In this document: piece by piece, positions 1 to 9,122 of the stretch
How positions within the stretch are numbered: position 1 is the stretch's first letter
Layout: every line of letters begins with the position of its first letter
Program-made: the position numbers and the translations under genes
DNA from: Desulfovibrio sp.
GTDB taxonomy: Bacteria; Desulfobacterota; Desulfovibrionia; Desulfovibrionales; Desulfovibrionaceae
Direction: 5' to 3'
Length of the DNA: 38,867 nucleotides
NCBI GenBank assembly: GCA_031279825.1
Contig: JAITHT010000016.1
Span: 1 to 38,867 of the forward strand
Notes under the pieces: generated by a model
Databases searched by the model: none
Seen by the model: only the letters and a program-made list of their open reading frames with translations
Told to the model about the DNA's origin: nothing

Positions 1-255
1 GCTTCCCGGATGGGCACGCGGCCTTGATGCTGGTGGCAGCTCGCCTACGCTACATGGCAGGACAAAAGTGGGGTACGCAACGGTATATGAGCATGAAACA
101 AGAAGTATCGGCATAGAGCCGGAGCCGTCACGGCCCTCGCAGCCGCGATATATTTGAGGGATATCGCTCGCAAGGCACGCGCCGACTCCTCAAGGCACCG
201 CCAAAACCGACATTACTTGGCTACTACAAAATGTGCGAAAAATTCTGGACACTAC
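1..255 (+). mobile_element. 3' end of an IS256-family insertion sequence
   Basis: The window opens inside an IS256-family element. The first 116 bases encode the transposase C-terminus, and the stretch at about 225-255 (ACAAAATGTGCGAAAAATTC and what follows) resembles the terminal inverted repeat of this family, whose outward form begins near GTGTCCAGAATTTTTCGCAC. The element would therefore end near base 255. Its left part lies outside the window. The exact end is an inference from recalled family ends. Confidence 0.7.
3..116 (+). pseudogene. IS256-family transposase, C-terminal 37 residues (cut by window edge)
   Basis: Reading from base 3 gives a protein tail starting FPDGHAALMLVAARLRYMAG and ending at a TAG at 114-116. 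This is the standard C-terminus of IS256-type DDE transposases, where FPDG is followed by a helix rich in alanine, leucine and arginine. The gene is incomplete only because the window starts here; whether the full copy is intact cannot be seen. An unrelated internal fragment of the same kind of transposase occurs at 37.5 kb, and it stops at the same FPD point. Confidence 0.8.
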
Positions 256-275
256 CCGGATTTTGGCTTTAAAAG

Positions 276-380
276 ATGGAGGCGCACATGGAGCGAATTG
301 AAGCCGTCAGAAGGCTCAAAGAATTGGAAGGTCAAGACTTGCATGCGCTTGCCAATTAATATGGAGTTACAGTGGCATAC
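276..380 (+). pseudogene. Decayed gene start, possibly MutH/Sau3AI-type endonuclease
   Basis: Just after the IS256 end there is a GGAG-type ribosome site region and ATG codons at 276 and 288 in one frame. The frame reads MERIEAVRRLKELEGQDLHA and then stops at a TAA (357-359), with a short in-frame continuation YGVTV. The N-terminal pattern 'leucine-rich helix, GQDL, LA..YGVTV' recalls MutH-like sequence-specific endonucleases. This is from memory of the family and rests on about 30 residues. The rest of the gene is missing. It may be an unrelated relic. Confidence 0.3.
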
Positions 381-529
381 AAGATGATAGGCAGTAATGG
401 CTTGAAAAGGGAACTGCTGCCTGAAAAGATACCGGCGAACTGAGACAACACAGATGCCTTGACTTGACTCATAAAGGCTGATACCGTCCGCATGAAGCCG
501 CAAAAATCGTTGGTATTACTGCTGGTACA

Positions 530-656
530 AAACTATTTTGTAAATATTTTATTTTATTATATATTAAATTCTGACAGGAGTACTATTTTGTATAATAGAG
601 CCTAAATATTTTATTCAATTATTTCACGATAAAAACAGTTAAATCAAAATAACTTT
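530..656. other. AT-rich block without a gene
   Basis: This stretch is made mostly of A and T (runs such as TATTTTATTTTATTATATATT), in sharp contrast with its GC-richer surroundings. I see no reading frame with a credible start and no tRNA. It lies between the decayed gene next to IS256 and the first dispersed repeat, so it is probably transferred or decayed DNA. Confidence 0.55.
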
Positions 657-769
657 GAAACGCTGCACTCGCCGCCCTCGGCGAAAACACGTTTCGCCTG
701 CTCCTCGTGCGCGAGAGCCGACGCTTACGCTGTCGGTTGCCAGAGCATTTTCAAAGTGAAAATGCTCTG
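657..769. repeat. Dispersed repeat family R1, copy 1
   Basis: Bases 657-769 align with 19091-19208 over their whole length. Shared blocks include GAAACG, GCACTCG, TTTCGCCT, CTCGTGCG, GAGCCG, CGCTTACGCTG, CGGTTG, CAGAGCAT and GAAAA.GCTCT. Both copies lie between genes. Weaker traces occur near 20990-21035 and 27180-27223. The family is not one I recognise. It could be a decayed small transposable element or a REP-like intergenic element. Confidence 0.6.
741..769. other. Perfect inverted repeat (13-base arms, 3-base loop)
   Basis: CAGAGCATTTTCA at 741-753 and TGAAAATGCTCTG at 757-769 form a perfect hairpin about 30 bases downstream of the dehydrogenase stop. There is no U-run after it on the minus strand, so it is not a classical terminator, although it may still end or protect that transcript. 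It forms the right end of the R1 repeat. Confidence 0.55.
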
Positions 770-799
770 TGTGAGGCGTTATTGCCATAAAGACATGGG

Positions 800-1885
800 C
801 TACATAGATTTGAACATGGCGATAAGCCGTTTTTTCGTAAGGATTTGTCTGAAATCCGGGCCGAGGGCATTGTTCAAAGGCTTTTCGTGAATAATAGTGC
901 CCTGGTACAGTGCGTCATATTGTTCATCCGTCAGGTCGGCGCAAATGCCCCTGGGCAGGACGACCTTCTGTCGGGCCATCATTTCTGTAAACTGATCATA
1001 TTCTTCGGGATAAATATCCTTAAGCACGGAAAGAGCGTAACAGTTCGCCTTGCCGTGCGGCAGATGCAGGACGATGGAAAGGCCGGCCGAAAGAGGGTGC
1101 ACCACGCCCACATTGCCGGCGGCCATGCCGCCGATGTAGGAGGCGACGGTCATTTTTTCCAGATTTTCCTCACGCATCATATCCCCTGAGGCGAGAAAAA
1201 TCTCCCGGCACATGGTGATGGCCGTTTGAGAAAGCGTATCAACGATAATATTGCGGTAGCCGCCGCGGTAGGATTCGAAACAATGCATGAAAGTATCCAT
1301 GCCGGTAAAGAAAAATTGATCTCGCGGCACTGTCCGGGTAAGCGATGGGTCAAGCAACAGTTGATCGTAGACGGTATAATCGCTGTTCATGCCCAATTTA
1401 AGCTTGCGCCGCATGTTGGTCAGCACGCAGGTACGCGAAACTTCCGCCCCCGTGCCGGCAAGTGTGGGTACTCCTATTTTATAAACAGCCGGGTTTTTTA
1501 CTAATTCCCATCCCTGATATGCCTCCGCCTTGCCCGGATTCGTGAGCAGGTTTCCCACGGCCTTGGCTGTATCCAGCGTAGCGCCGCCGCCTATGCCCAC
1601 AAGACAGCAGGGCAGGCCGCCGTTAAGCATCGCCTTGGCCGCATCCGCCAGGTCGTCCACGAATTCGACCGTGGGCTCGCTGCCGGTATCCACGAAAAAA
1701 ACTTTGTCTCCGGGCGCTGCCGGCAGCTTCCCTGCCAATTCCTTATCCTGAAAATAGTGATCCACATAAAAAAAGACCGGGCCGCCCTCGGCCCGTTTCG
1801 GCTCAAGCAGTTCTCCCAGATGAGAAAAAGCGCCGAAACCCAGCATATAATATGGAACGTTTTTTGTGTTGCGCGTGGTGGACAT
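800..1885 (-). CDS. Iron-containing alcohol dehydrogenase, KdnB-like
   Basis: This 361-residue protein belongs to the iron-dependent (type III) alcohol dehydrogenases, which oxidise or reduce small alcohols and sugar acids with NAD(P). The nucleotide-binding signature GIGGGATLDTAKAVG is at about residues 98-112, followed by GVPTLAGTGAEVS. Metal ligands are suggested by GMDTFMHCFES and by the two histidines in VVHPLSAGLS and HLPHG. The overall sequence resembles 3-deoxy-D-manno-octulosonate 8-oxidase (KdnB), which makes 8-amino-KDO together with an aminotransferase, KdnA. No kdnA-like gene is adjacent, so the substrate stays open. The start shown gives a normal family length. Confidence 0.8.
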   Translation of the reverse strand: MSTTRNTKNVPYYMLGFGAFSHLGELLEPKRAEGGPVFFYVDHYFQDKELAGKLPAAPGDKVFFVDTGSEPTVEFVDDLADAAKAMLNGGLPCCLVGIGGGATLDTAKAVGNLLTNPGKAEAYQGWELVKNPAVYKIGVPTLAGTGAEVSRTCVLTNMRRKLKLGMNSDYTVYDQLLLDPSLTRTVPRDQFFFTGMDTFMHCFESYRGGYRNIIVDTLSQTAITMCREIFLASGDMMREENLEKMTVASYIGGMAAGNVGVVHPLSAGLSIVLHLPHGKANCYALSVLKDIYPEEYDQFTEMMARQKVVLPRGICADLTDEQYDALYQGTIIHEKPLNNALGPDFRQILTKKRLIAMFKSM

Positions 1886-2061
1886 GACGGCCTCCCGGTC
1901 AGTGATGGCGAATCGGCGAAATATTCTCGCGTCATTGGGCTCCCATAGAGAATGCTTCCGGGAAAGTCAAGCAGTGCGTAACACGGCGGCAAAGCTCATT
2001 TCAGAGCATTTTAGCGTATATAAGTAATGAACTTGCTCTGGGCGGCCTTTGTCGCCGCCGC

Positions 2062-3138
2062 TTATTCTCCTGCTTTGGGATGCGCTTTGTCGTAAACGGC
2101 CATCAGATGGGCCAGATTGAGATGTGTATATCGCTGGGTGGTGGTAAGGCGAGAATGTCCCAGGAGTTCCTGCACGCTACGCAGATCCGCTCCGGCTTCC
2201 AGGATGTGTGTGGCGAAAGAATGGCGCAGGCCGTGGGGGGAGACAGGTTGAGGCAGGCCTGCCCGGCGGCAGAGGTATTCTATGATACGCTGGGCTTCTC
2301 GCCGGTTCAACCGCCGTCCTCGTGCGCCTACAAAGAGAGCGCGTTCTTCCGGCGCCGCAAGAACAGGGCGCAGAAACAGCCAGACGGAGAGTGCCTTTTT
2401 TGCGGCATCCGTCATAGGAGCCAAGCGCTCCTTGCCTCCTTTACCGAGGATGCGGACGGCCCCCCCGGAGTCTGCGGAAAGTCGCCCGGCGTCCAGAGAC
2501 AGGGCTTCAGAAATGCGCAAGCCGGAACCGTACAGTAATTCGGCAAGGCAAAGGTCCCGTGCGTCCAAGGCCCGCTTGCGGTCCGGATTATGAGCCGCGT
2601 TTGCTTCTTCTTCGGCGTTTTCCCCGGCGAGCGCTATTCTTGCGCCTCTTTGAGGCGCATTTTTTTTGTAGGCGCGTCCGGCTGAAGGGGTGATGCAGGG
2701 AAGGGCCGTTTCAGGCGTTTTTCTCGGGGTATCAAGCACGGCGAATGCCTGATCCACATTCAGTATGTCCGGATGCCGTTTTTCGGTTTTGGGATTGTTC
2801 ATGCCTTCGGTAGGCAGCAGTGTCAGCATGCGCATGCGGGCGCAGAAGCGGAAAAAAGCGCGCAGGGATGAAAGTTTGCGCCCTACGGAGCTTTTGTTCA
2901 CTCCCCGTCGGTGCAGGTCCGCCAAAAACTGCTGCACATGTTTACGACCGATATCCGCCGGGCGCGTCAAGGAGAGGTGTTGCCGGGCAAGCAGAGCATC
3001 GAATTGCAGCACATCCCCGGCATAGGCATCTACCGTCGCCGGAGAATAGCCTTTTTCAAGATCCAGGTGGGCAAGAAACATTTCCACTGTCTCAGGAATG
3101 GGTCCATCGGGCAAAAAATATCCTTTTTTTGTCTTCAT
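2062..3138 (-). CDS. xerC: Tyrosine recombinase XerC
   Basis: The product (358 residues) is a tyrosine recombinase of the XerC/XerD type, which resolves chromosome dimers at dif sites. The N-terminal SAM-like core-binding domain spans about 15-110. The catalytic residues are all visible: Arg208 in SGLRISEA, Lys236 in GKGGKER, His302 and Arg305 in HGLRHSFATH, His328 in LLGHSRLTTT, and the nucleophile Tyr337 in QRYTHL. An AGGAG site precedes the ATG by about 8 bases. It is longer than usual (about 300 residues) because of an insertion at about 138-188, rich in Ala, Glu and Arg, between the two domains. Integrases of mobile elements share the fold, but the sequence looks like the housekeeping enzyme. 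Confidence 0.88.
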   Translation of the reverse strand: MKTKKGYFLPDGPIPETVEMFLAHLDLEKGYSPATVDAYAGDVLQFDALLARQHLSLTRPADIGRKHVQQFLADLHRRGVNKSSVGRKLSSLRAFFRFCARMRMLTLLPTEGMNNPKTEKRHPDILNVDQAFAVLDTPRKTPETALPCITPSAGRAYKKNAPQRGARIALAGENAEEEANAAHNPDRKRALDARDLCLAELLYGSGLRISEALSLDAGRLSADSGGAVRILGKGGKERLAPMTDAAKKALSVWLFLRPVLAAPEERALFVGARGRRLNRREAQRIIEYLCRRAGLPQPVSPHGLRHSFATHILEAGADLRSVQELLGHSRLTTTQRYTHLNLAHLMAVYDKAHPKAGE

Positions 3139-3219
3139 GCCGGGACTCCTGATTTCGCGTTTTCCGCGAGATATCGTCTAGCAGTCAGTGATAGAGATAG
3201 AATGATTGAACCGGCATGG

Positions 3220-3300
3220 AAAAAGGTCCGCCCAATCCTGCAACGCGCGGGTTATACCGTAAACAACACGGCACAGAGCCACAATCAGGAGGGGCGGACC
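3220..3300 (-). terminator. Probable terminator of ilvC
   Basis: On the minus strand GGTCCGCC...CAGGA-type arms at 3292-3300 pair with GGGCGGACC at 3225-3233, with an inner TCCTG/CAGGA pairing, and the second arm is followed directly by TTTTT. The loop is long (about 45 bases). The position, just after the ilvC stop and ahead of xerC, fits termination. Confidence 0.55.
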
Positions 3301-3311
3301 ATCCAAATACG

Positions 3312-4313
<1,002 letters not shown>

Positions 4314-4370
4314 TTAGTATCTAATTGCAAAAATTTCAAGTATATTTTTTGCGGATATTTTTGTAGGTTC

Positions 4371-4468
4371 GTCGGCTGAAAAATATGGTTTTCAGCCGAC
4401 TTGCGCCGCCTTCGTCGGCGCAAGTCCTTCTAGGATTTTATAATGTTTACTTTTGCAAGTAAACATTA
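4371..4468 (-). promoter_or_regulatory. Three hairpins between ilvN and ilvC, two mutually exclusive
   Basis: Perfect inverted repeats lie at 4441-4468 (TAATGTTTACTT / AAGTAAACATTA), 4398-4426 (GACTTGCGCCG / CGGCGCAAGTC) and 4371-4400 (GTCGGCTGAAAA / TTTTCAGCCGAC). The last two share the bases GAC at 4398-4400, so their full forms compete. They lie in the ilvN-ilvC gap. Roles in partial termination or mRNA stability are inferred. Confidence 0.55.
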
Positions 4469-4511
4469 GGATACTCTTCCCGCAAATATGGTGACACACT
4501 TTCCCGCCAGG

Positions 4512-5000
4512 TCAGAGTTCCGGCTGCATGCTCCTTCTCATGGCCATGGTGCCGGTACGTATGACTTCTTTGATGCCGAACTTGTTCAGCAGGTTGATGA
4601 TAGCGGTAATTTTCTCATAATTGCCGGTGGCCTCAAGGCTGAGATCCATGAGACTGACGTCAACGACCTTGCAACGGAAAATATCGGCGATGCGAAGGAC
4701 TTCGCCGCGCCGGGAATCGTCCGCCTGCACCTTGATCAGCATCATCTCCCGCTCGACGGCGGCGATGTTTTGAAAATCCACAACTTTGACGACTGTTATA
4801 AGTTTACGCAGTTGCTTGACGATTTGCTCCATGATCTGCTCGTCGCCGGAGGTGACTATGGTCATGTGCGAAATCCCCTGCTCAAGCGTCGGAGCGACGT
4901 TAAGGGATTCGATGTTAAAGCCCCGTCCGCTGAAAAGTCCCACCACACGGGAAAGGACGCCGGGTTCGTTTTCCACAAGAACAGAAAGCGTATGTCGCAT
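4512..5000 (-). CDS. ilvN: Acetolactate synthase, regulatory (small) subunit
   Basis: The 162-residue protein is the small subunit of acetohydroxyacid synthase, which activates the catalytic subunit and carries valine feedback inhibition. An ACT domain occupies the N-terminal half, with the signature LVENEPGVLSRVVGLFSGRG and NIESLNV at about residues 6-32. The C-terminal domain includes ELMLIKV-type sequence. The chosen ATG at 5000 starts MRHTLSVLVEN, as in other small subunits, and has a GGAGG site in GTCTAGGAGG just before it. It lies only 10 bases after the ilvB stop, so the two are cotranscribed. Confidence 0.93.
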   Translation of the reverse strand: MRHTLSVLVENEPGVLSRVVGLFSGRGFNIESLNVAPTLEQGISHMTIVTSGDEQIMEQIVKQLRKLITVVKVVDFQNIAAVEREMMLIKVQADDSRRGEVLRIADIFRCKVVDVSLMDLSLEATGNYEKITAIINLLNKFGIKEVIRTGTMAMRRSMQPEL

Positions 5001-5010
5001 GGTGGGCCTC

Positions 5011-6708
5011 CTAGACCAAAAGCATTTCATCCAGGGCCGCGCCGGCGGGAACCATGGGGTAGACGTTTTCCTCGCGAGCGACTTTGACGTCGATAAGAGC
5101 CGGGTTGGGCGAGTCGAGGGCCGTTTGCAACATATCGGCAAGCTTGGAAGCGTCGTCAATGAGATAGCCTTCAGCGCCATACGCATCCGCCAGTTTAACA
5201 AAATCCGGCTGGCCGTCCATACAGGTGGACATGTAGTTCTGCTTGTAAAAAAGTTCCTGCCACTGGCGGACCATACCGAGATATCGGTTGTTGAGAATGA
5301 CTATCTTCACCGGCAGCTTGTTCTGCACGATGGTGGCGAGTTCCTGGATATTCATCTGGATGGAGGCATCGCCGGCAATGCCTATTACCAGCCTGCCCGG
5401 CAGGGCGACCTGCGCGCCCATAGCCGCGGGCAGGCCATAGCCCATGGTGCCGAGGCCGCCGGAAGACAAAAAGGTCCGCGATTTTGTATATTTGAAAAAC
5501 TGCGTGGCCCACATCTGATGCTGGCCCACTTCCGTGGTGATGACAGGGTATTTGTTCTTGGTCAGTTCATAAAGACATTCAATCACCTGCTGCGGCTTGA
5601 TTTCTCCGTTTTTCACATAGGTAATGGGATGCGCCTCCTTGTGGTGGACGATGGAGGACAACCACTCGTCATGCGCCTTTTCCCAGTCCTTTTCATCGGC
5701 TCTTGCCGCAAGCACATCGGAAAGCCCGATGATGGCCTGACGGCAATCGGAGACGACAGGCACGGCCACATTAACGTTTTTGCGGATGGACGTGGGATCG
5801 ACGTCAATATGGATAATGCTGGAGCGGCTGGCAAAGGCGGAAATCTTGCCGGTAACGCGATCGGAAAAGCGGGTGCCCACGGCGACAAGCACATCCGCTT
5901 CGTTTACGACCCTGTTGGCCACAACGGAACCGTGCATACCCACCATGCCGCACCAAAGCGGGTGCGTACCCGGAAAACTCCCAAGCCCCATAAGGGTGGA
6001 GACAACGGGAATCTTATAGCGCATCGCTAAATCACTCAGTAAATCCGCCGTATTGGAAGCGACGACGCCTCCCCCGGCAAGGATGAGGGGCTGTCTGGCT
6101 TTCAGGATCAAATCCGCCGCGCGGCGCAGTTGTACCAGGTTAGGCTTGTACGTCGGATTATAGCTGCGCATGCGCACTTCTTCCGGCCAGATAAAATCCG
6201 TTTTCGAAATAACGATATCTTTGGGTAAATCCACCAATACCGGTCCCGGTCTTCCTGTCCTGGCCAAATAGAAGGCCTGGCGGATAATGCCGGCCATCTC
6301 CTTGATGTTTTTGATAAGATAACTATGCTTGGTGCAGGGGCGGGTAATACCGATGATATCCACTTCCTGAAAGGCGTCGTTGCCTATCATGCCCGTGGGG
6401 ACCTGGCCCGTGAGTATTACCATGGGGATGGAGTCGGAATACGCGGTGGCAATCCCGGTGACCGCATTGGTGGCGCCGGGACCCGAAGTAACCAGGCAGA
6501 CGCCTACTTTGCCCGAAACGCGGGAATAGCCGTCGGCGGCATGAACGGCAGCCTGTTCATGCCGTACCAGGATGTGCCGTAAGGTATTTTGGTGGCGGGA
6601 CAGCTCATCGTAAATATCAATGACAGCGCCGCCGGGATAGCCGAAAATCGTATCTATCCCCTCGCGTCCAAGACATTCCACCAGTATCTGAGCCCCTGTA
6701 AGCTCCAT
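5011..6708 (-). CDS. ilvB: Acetolactate synthase, catalytic (large) subunit
   Basis: This 565-residue thiamine-diphosphate enzyme condenses two pyruvates to acetolactate, or pyruvate with 2-oxobutyrate, opening the branched-chain amino acid pathway. The N-terminal TPP-binding part holds the catalytic Glu in RHEQAAVHAADGYSR. The central FAD-associated domain follows, and the C-terminal TPP motif reads GDASIQMNIQELATI...NN. The ATG at 6708 (MELTGAQILVE) is preferred over an upstream GTG because GAGGAG lies 8 bases before it. The gene begins six bases from the end of the small DUF465 gene, so they are probably coupled. Confidence 0.96.
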   Translation of the reverse strand: MELTGAQILVECLGREGIDTIFGYPGGAVIDIYDELSRHQNTLRHILVRHEQAAVHAADGYSRVSGKVGVCLVTSGPGATNAVTGIATAYSDSIPMVILTGQVPTGMIGNDAFQEVDIIGITRPCTKHSYLIKNIKEMAGIIRQAFYLARTGRPGPVLVDLPKDIVISKTDFIWPEEVRMRSYNPTYKPNLVQLRRAADLILKARQPLILAGGGVVASNTADLLSDLAMRYKIPVVSTLMGLGSFPGTHPLWCGMVGMHGSVVANRVVNEADVLVAVGTRFSDRVTGKISAFASRSSIIHIDVDPTSIRKNVNVAVPVVSDCRQAIIGLSDVLAARADEKDWEKAHDEWLSSIVHHKEAHPITYVKNGEIKPQQVIECLYELTKNKYPVITTEVGQHQMWATQFFKYTKSRTFLSSGGLGTMGYGLPAAMGAQVALPGRLVIGIAGDASIQMNIQELATIVQNKLPVKIVILNNRYLGMVRQWQELFYKQNYMSTCMDGQPDFVKLADAYGAEGYLIDDASKLADMLQTALDSPNPALIDVKVAREENVYPMVPAGAALDEMLLV

Positions 6709-6713
6709 GGATC

Positions 6714-6941
6714 TCACTCCTCAGTGGCGTATTTATTCAACAAAGCCACAAGTTTAGTTTTTCCTTCAAGCTTCTGCTTTTTTATCTGACGGACCTGGGT
6801 CTGTTCATCGGGCGTCAGATACGCCTTACTTTCAAGTTTCTCCAATTGCTTGTTGAAAAGAATATGGTTTTCCCACAATACCTTGACATCGGGATGATCC
6901 GGGGCCAGCTTTTCAAGCAATTCCAATTCCTTTCTTTCCAC
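6714..6941 (-). CDS. Small DUF465 (YdcH-like) protein
   Basis: A 75-residue, highly charged helical protein, starting at a GTG (VERKELELLEKLAPDHPDVK) with GGAGG six bases upstream. The pattern of an N-terminal helix, HPD turn, then a second helix with LxxKxYLTPDEQ and xxIKKQKLxGK fits the DUF465/YdcH family of small bacterial proteins of unknown role. The stop overlaps the ribosome site region of ilvB, which follows directly. The annotation as DUF465 is by pattern recognition; no function can be assigned. Confidence 0.78.
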   Translation of the reverse strand: MERKELELLEKLAPDHPDVKVLWENHILFNKQLEKLESKAYLTPDEQTQVRQIKKQKLEGKTKLVALLNKYATEE

Positions 6942-7034
6942 AATGCACCTCCATATATGCATATATGCCTATGGTCAGCGTAATGCCCAACAGGCTCCCG
7001 GACGCGCGTTTCGCGCAAGGGCCCGCACACGACG

Positions 7035-7391
7035 TCACTTTGGAACGGGTAAAGGACAGGCCAGCCTACTCCAGTCAGGCGCATCGTCCGTAGCGATATG
7101 CAGCCGCTTTTCCCGTCCGCTTGCCCCAGAAAGAAGGGTCACCTGCGAGAGCCTCAATCCCAAGGCTTTTGCCACAAGGGCCAACAGGGCCTTGTTAGCT
7201 TTATTTTCCACAGCCGGGGCGGCCAGGCGAACGCACAGCCTGCCGTCCGTTAATCCGGTGAATTCGGATCGCTTCGCCCCCGGTCTGACCCGGACAAGCA
7301 CGCGCCATCCGTCCGCCGTCGCTTCGGCAAACACCGGAAGATTGAGTTCTCGAGTCATCATATCCCTACTGGTTTCCATTCTTTTTCCCAC
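7035..7391 (-). CDS. DUF167 (YggU) family protein
   Basis: A protein of up to 118 residues. The core VLVRVRPGAKRSEFTGLTDGRLCVRLAAPAVENKANKALL is the hallmark of the DUF167/YggU family (a small alpha/beta protein, function unknown). The first 10 or so residues are uncertain: the GTG at 7391 has AGGA six bases upstream, while ATG codons at 7379 and 7361 are alternatives. The gene overlaps the 3' end of divIVA by about 26 bases if the GTG is used, which implies translational coupling. The yggU-divIVA-yggT order seen here is a common arrangement. Confidence 0.85.
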   Translation of the reverse strand: MGKRMETSRDMMTRELNLPVFAEATADGWRVLVRVRPGAKRSEFTGLTDGRLCVRLAAPAVENKANKALLALVAKALGLRLSQVTLLSGASGREKRLHIATDDAPDWSRLACPLPVPK

Positions 7392-7899
7392 TTCGATCCT
7401 GGATTTCCTGACGGCGGTTCGCCGCGGAAACGGCGCGATCCATACGGGTGTCTTCCATCTGCCCGAGTTCCAGCAACTTCAGGTGCCCCTCTATGACCGA
7501 GCGCACTTTGAATTCAAACTGTGCTTTTAATTTACGCGCTTCTGAAATTTCATCAAGGATGCGCGCCAAACGCAAATTAGCCTGACTGGTAATTGTTTCC
7601 GCACGGTTGTGCGCCGCTTCGATGACAAGCTGCGCTTCTTTCTGCGCCGCGGCCTTGATGTCATCCGTCATTCTTTGCGAAGCGAGCAGTGTTTCCCTGA
7701 GGGCGTTTTCCCGCTCAAGGTATTCCGCCAGCCGCCTTTCCAACTGGGAAACCAGGTTGCCCAAACGCACGCGATCATCGCCGAGGCGGGCCATGGTATC
7801 CGCCGCGTCCTGTAAAAAGCTGTCAACTTCCTCAGGATCGTATCCGCGTAGCGCACGGGAAAAGGTACGGTTCAACAGGTCGATGCGATTAACGGCCAT
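7366..7899 (-). CDS. divIVA: DivIVA domain protein
   Basis: A 177-residue coiled-coil protein. The N-terminus holds the DivIVA signature: IDLLNRTFSRALRGYDPEEV with DSFLQDAADTM. This part targets curved membranes at poles or septa in Gram-positive bacteria. The rest (about 40-150) is a long predicted coiled coil with LxxQLERRLAEYLERENALR. In Gram-negative bacteria its role is less clear. The ATG at 7899 is preceded by AGAGG. It lies between yggT and yggU, a typical envelope and division context. Confidence 0.85.
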   Translation of the reverse strand: MAVNRIDLLNRTFSRALRGYDPEEVDSFLQDAADTMARLGDDRVRLGNLVSQLERRLAEYLERENALRETLLASQRMTDDIKAAAQKEAQLVIEAAHNRAETITSQANLRLARILDEISEARKLKAQFEFKVRSVIEGHLKLLELGQMEDTRMDRAVSAANRRQEIQDRSGKKNGNQ

Positions 7900-8064
7900 G
7901 CGCGCCTCTGTAAGATTGCCACATCTCAACGCCATACCGGCCACGGCGAAAATACGTTTTTTCGCGTCTTGCGGGGCGTATCGGCAGCGTTTCGCGGTAT
8001 CGGGGAGCGGGCGTTTTCACGAAGAAAGCGCCCGTGTGGGAAAAACCGCCGCAAGGCTCCCGCA

Positions 8065-8364
8065 TCACATCGAATGTATAGCTTGCAACAATGATTTGAC
8101 AATAACCATCTTCACCAATTGCACGGCAAGCAGCAAAACCACGGGAGAAAAATCAAGCCCGTTGGTGTAGGTAAAAGGCAGGTATTTACGGATACGCCAT
8201 AGCAACGGTTCAGTCAGGTTGCGCAAGGTACGAACGACGGGGTTGTAGGGATCGGGATTCACCCAGGAAATCAGGCATGCCGCAATCACTATAAAAGAAT
8301 ACAACGACAGGGTCATATCCACGACATACACGACGGCTTCAAGTATGTTGGCGAAAATAAACAT
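8065..8364 (-). CDS. YggT family membrane protein
   Basis: A 99-residue integral membrane protein with two hydrophobic helices (about 8-30 and 70-92) separated by a loop with the family signature ISWVNPDPYNPVVRTLRNLTEPLLWRIR. YggT proteins are linked to osmotic and envelope functions and usually lie next to yggU and divIVA, as here. An AGGAAAAATG-type ribosome site precedes the start. Confidence 0.9.
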   Translation of the reverse strand: MFIFANILEAVVYVVDMTLSLYSFIVIAACLISWVNPDPYNPVVRTLRNLTEPLLWRIRKYLPFTYTNGLDFSPVVLLLAVQLVKMVIVKSLLQAIHSM

Positions 8365-8416
8365 TTTTCCTCCAGGGGAAAATTACGGCCGCATCCGTTT
8401 CACATACATATAACTA

Positions 8417-9091
8417 TTATCCGTCCTTCACAAGAGGCGCGACCCGCTGCATCATCTGGAAAAAATCCGAAACATGCAGATCGGCGTTGAGGGCTTTGTT
8501 TCTGAAAGCCCAAAAAGGCACGCCGGCGCTTCCGGCGGCCTGCTCATCCACTGACGAGTCCCCAAGAAAGGCTATCCGGCGCGCGTCCACCTTCCATGCC
8601 TCGACAATGGACATCAGCCCGGCGGGATGCGGTTTAGGCGGACTGTTGCCTGCGGTCATGACGGGGGAGAAGAAAGACTCCAGGCTGAAGTAGCGCAGCA
8701 ACTCCGCAACGGAATTGTTGCGGTTGGTCAGGATAGCCAGACGGACGCCTTTTTGCCGCAGCCAGAAAAGCGCCTCAGGCAGACCCGGCTCAAGGGAGAG
8801 CATGGGAAGAATTCGTGTAGTGTAGTTTATTTTGCCGGCGGCGTCGCGCGCCTTCTCGCGGCGCCGCGGCGGGATAATCCGCTCAAGAGCCTCATCCACC
8901 GACGCCATGTGGCAAAAATCCTCCTCCTCAGCCGAAATAGGGGCGAGTTGCACGGCGTGGCGGATGAGATTGTAGTATTCAATGTTGGAACGGCGGGAAT
9001 CAAACATCACGCCGTCCACGTCGAACACCAGCCCCTTGAGCCCGCTGTCGATTGTATTGTGCCGTCCTCGGACGGCAGGACCACCCGCCAT
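8417..9091 (-). CDS. HAD-superfamily phosphatase
   Basis: A 224-residue hydrolase of the haloacid dehalogenase superfamily, resembling phosphoglycolate phosphatases. Motif I is VFDVDGVMFDS at about residues 22-32 with the nucleophilic Asp. Motif II is LAILTNRNN, and motif III/IV is seen in PPKPHPAGL and FLGDSSVDEQAA. A helical cap lies between motifs I and II. The ATG at 9091 (MAGGPAVRG) with GGGAGA upstream is favoured. The gene lies directly downstream of an uncharacterised gene at 9123, probably in one transcript. The substrate is unknown. Confidence 0.82.
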   Translation of the reverse strand: MAGGPAVRGRHNTIDSGLKGLVFDVDGVMFDSRRSNIEYYNLIRHAVQLAPISAEEEDFCHMASVDEALERIIPPRRREKARDAAGKINYTTRILPMLSLEPGLPEALFWLRQKGVRLAILTNRNNSVAELLRYFSLESFFSPVMTAGNSPPKPHPAGLMSIVEAWKVDARRIAFLGDSSVDEQAAGSAGVPFWAFRNKALNADLHVSDFFQMMQRVAPLVKDG

Positions 9092-9122
9092 ATCAATGTC
9101 TCCCTGTTCCGCGAGGTCGGCG

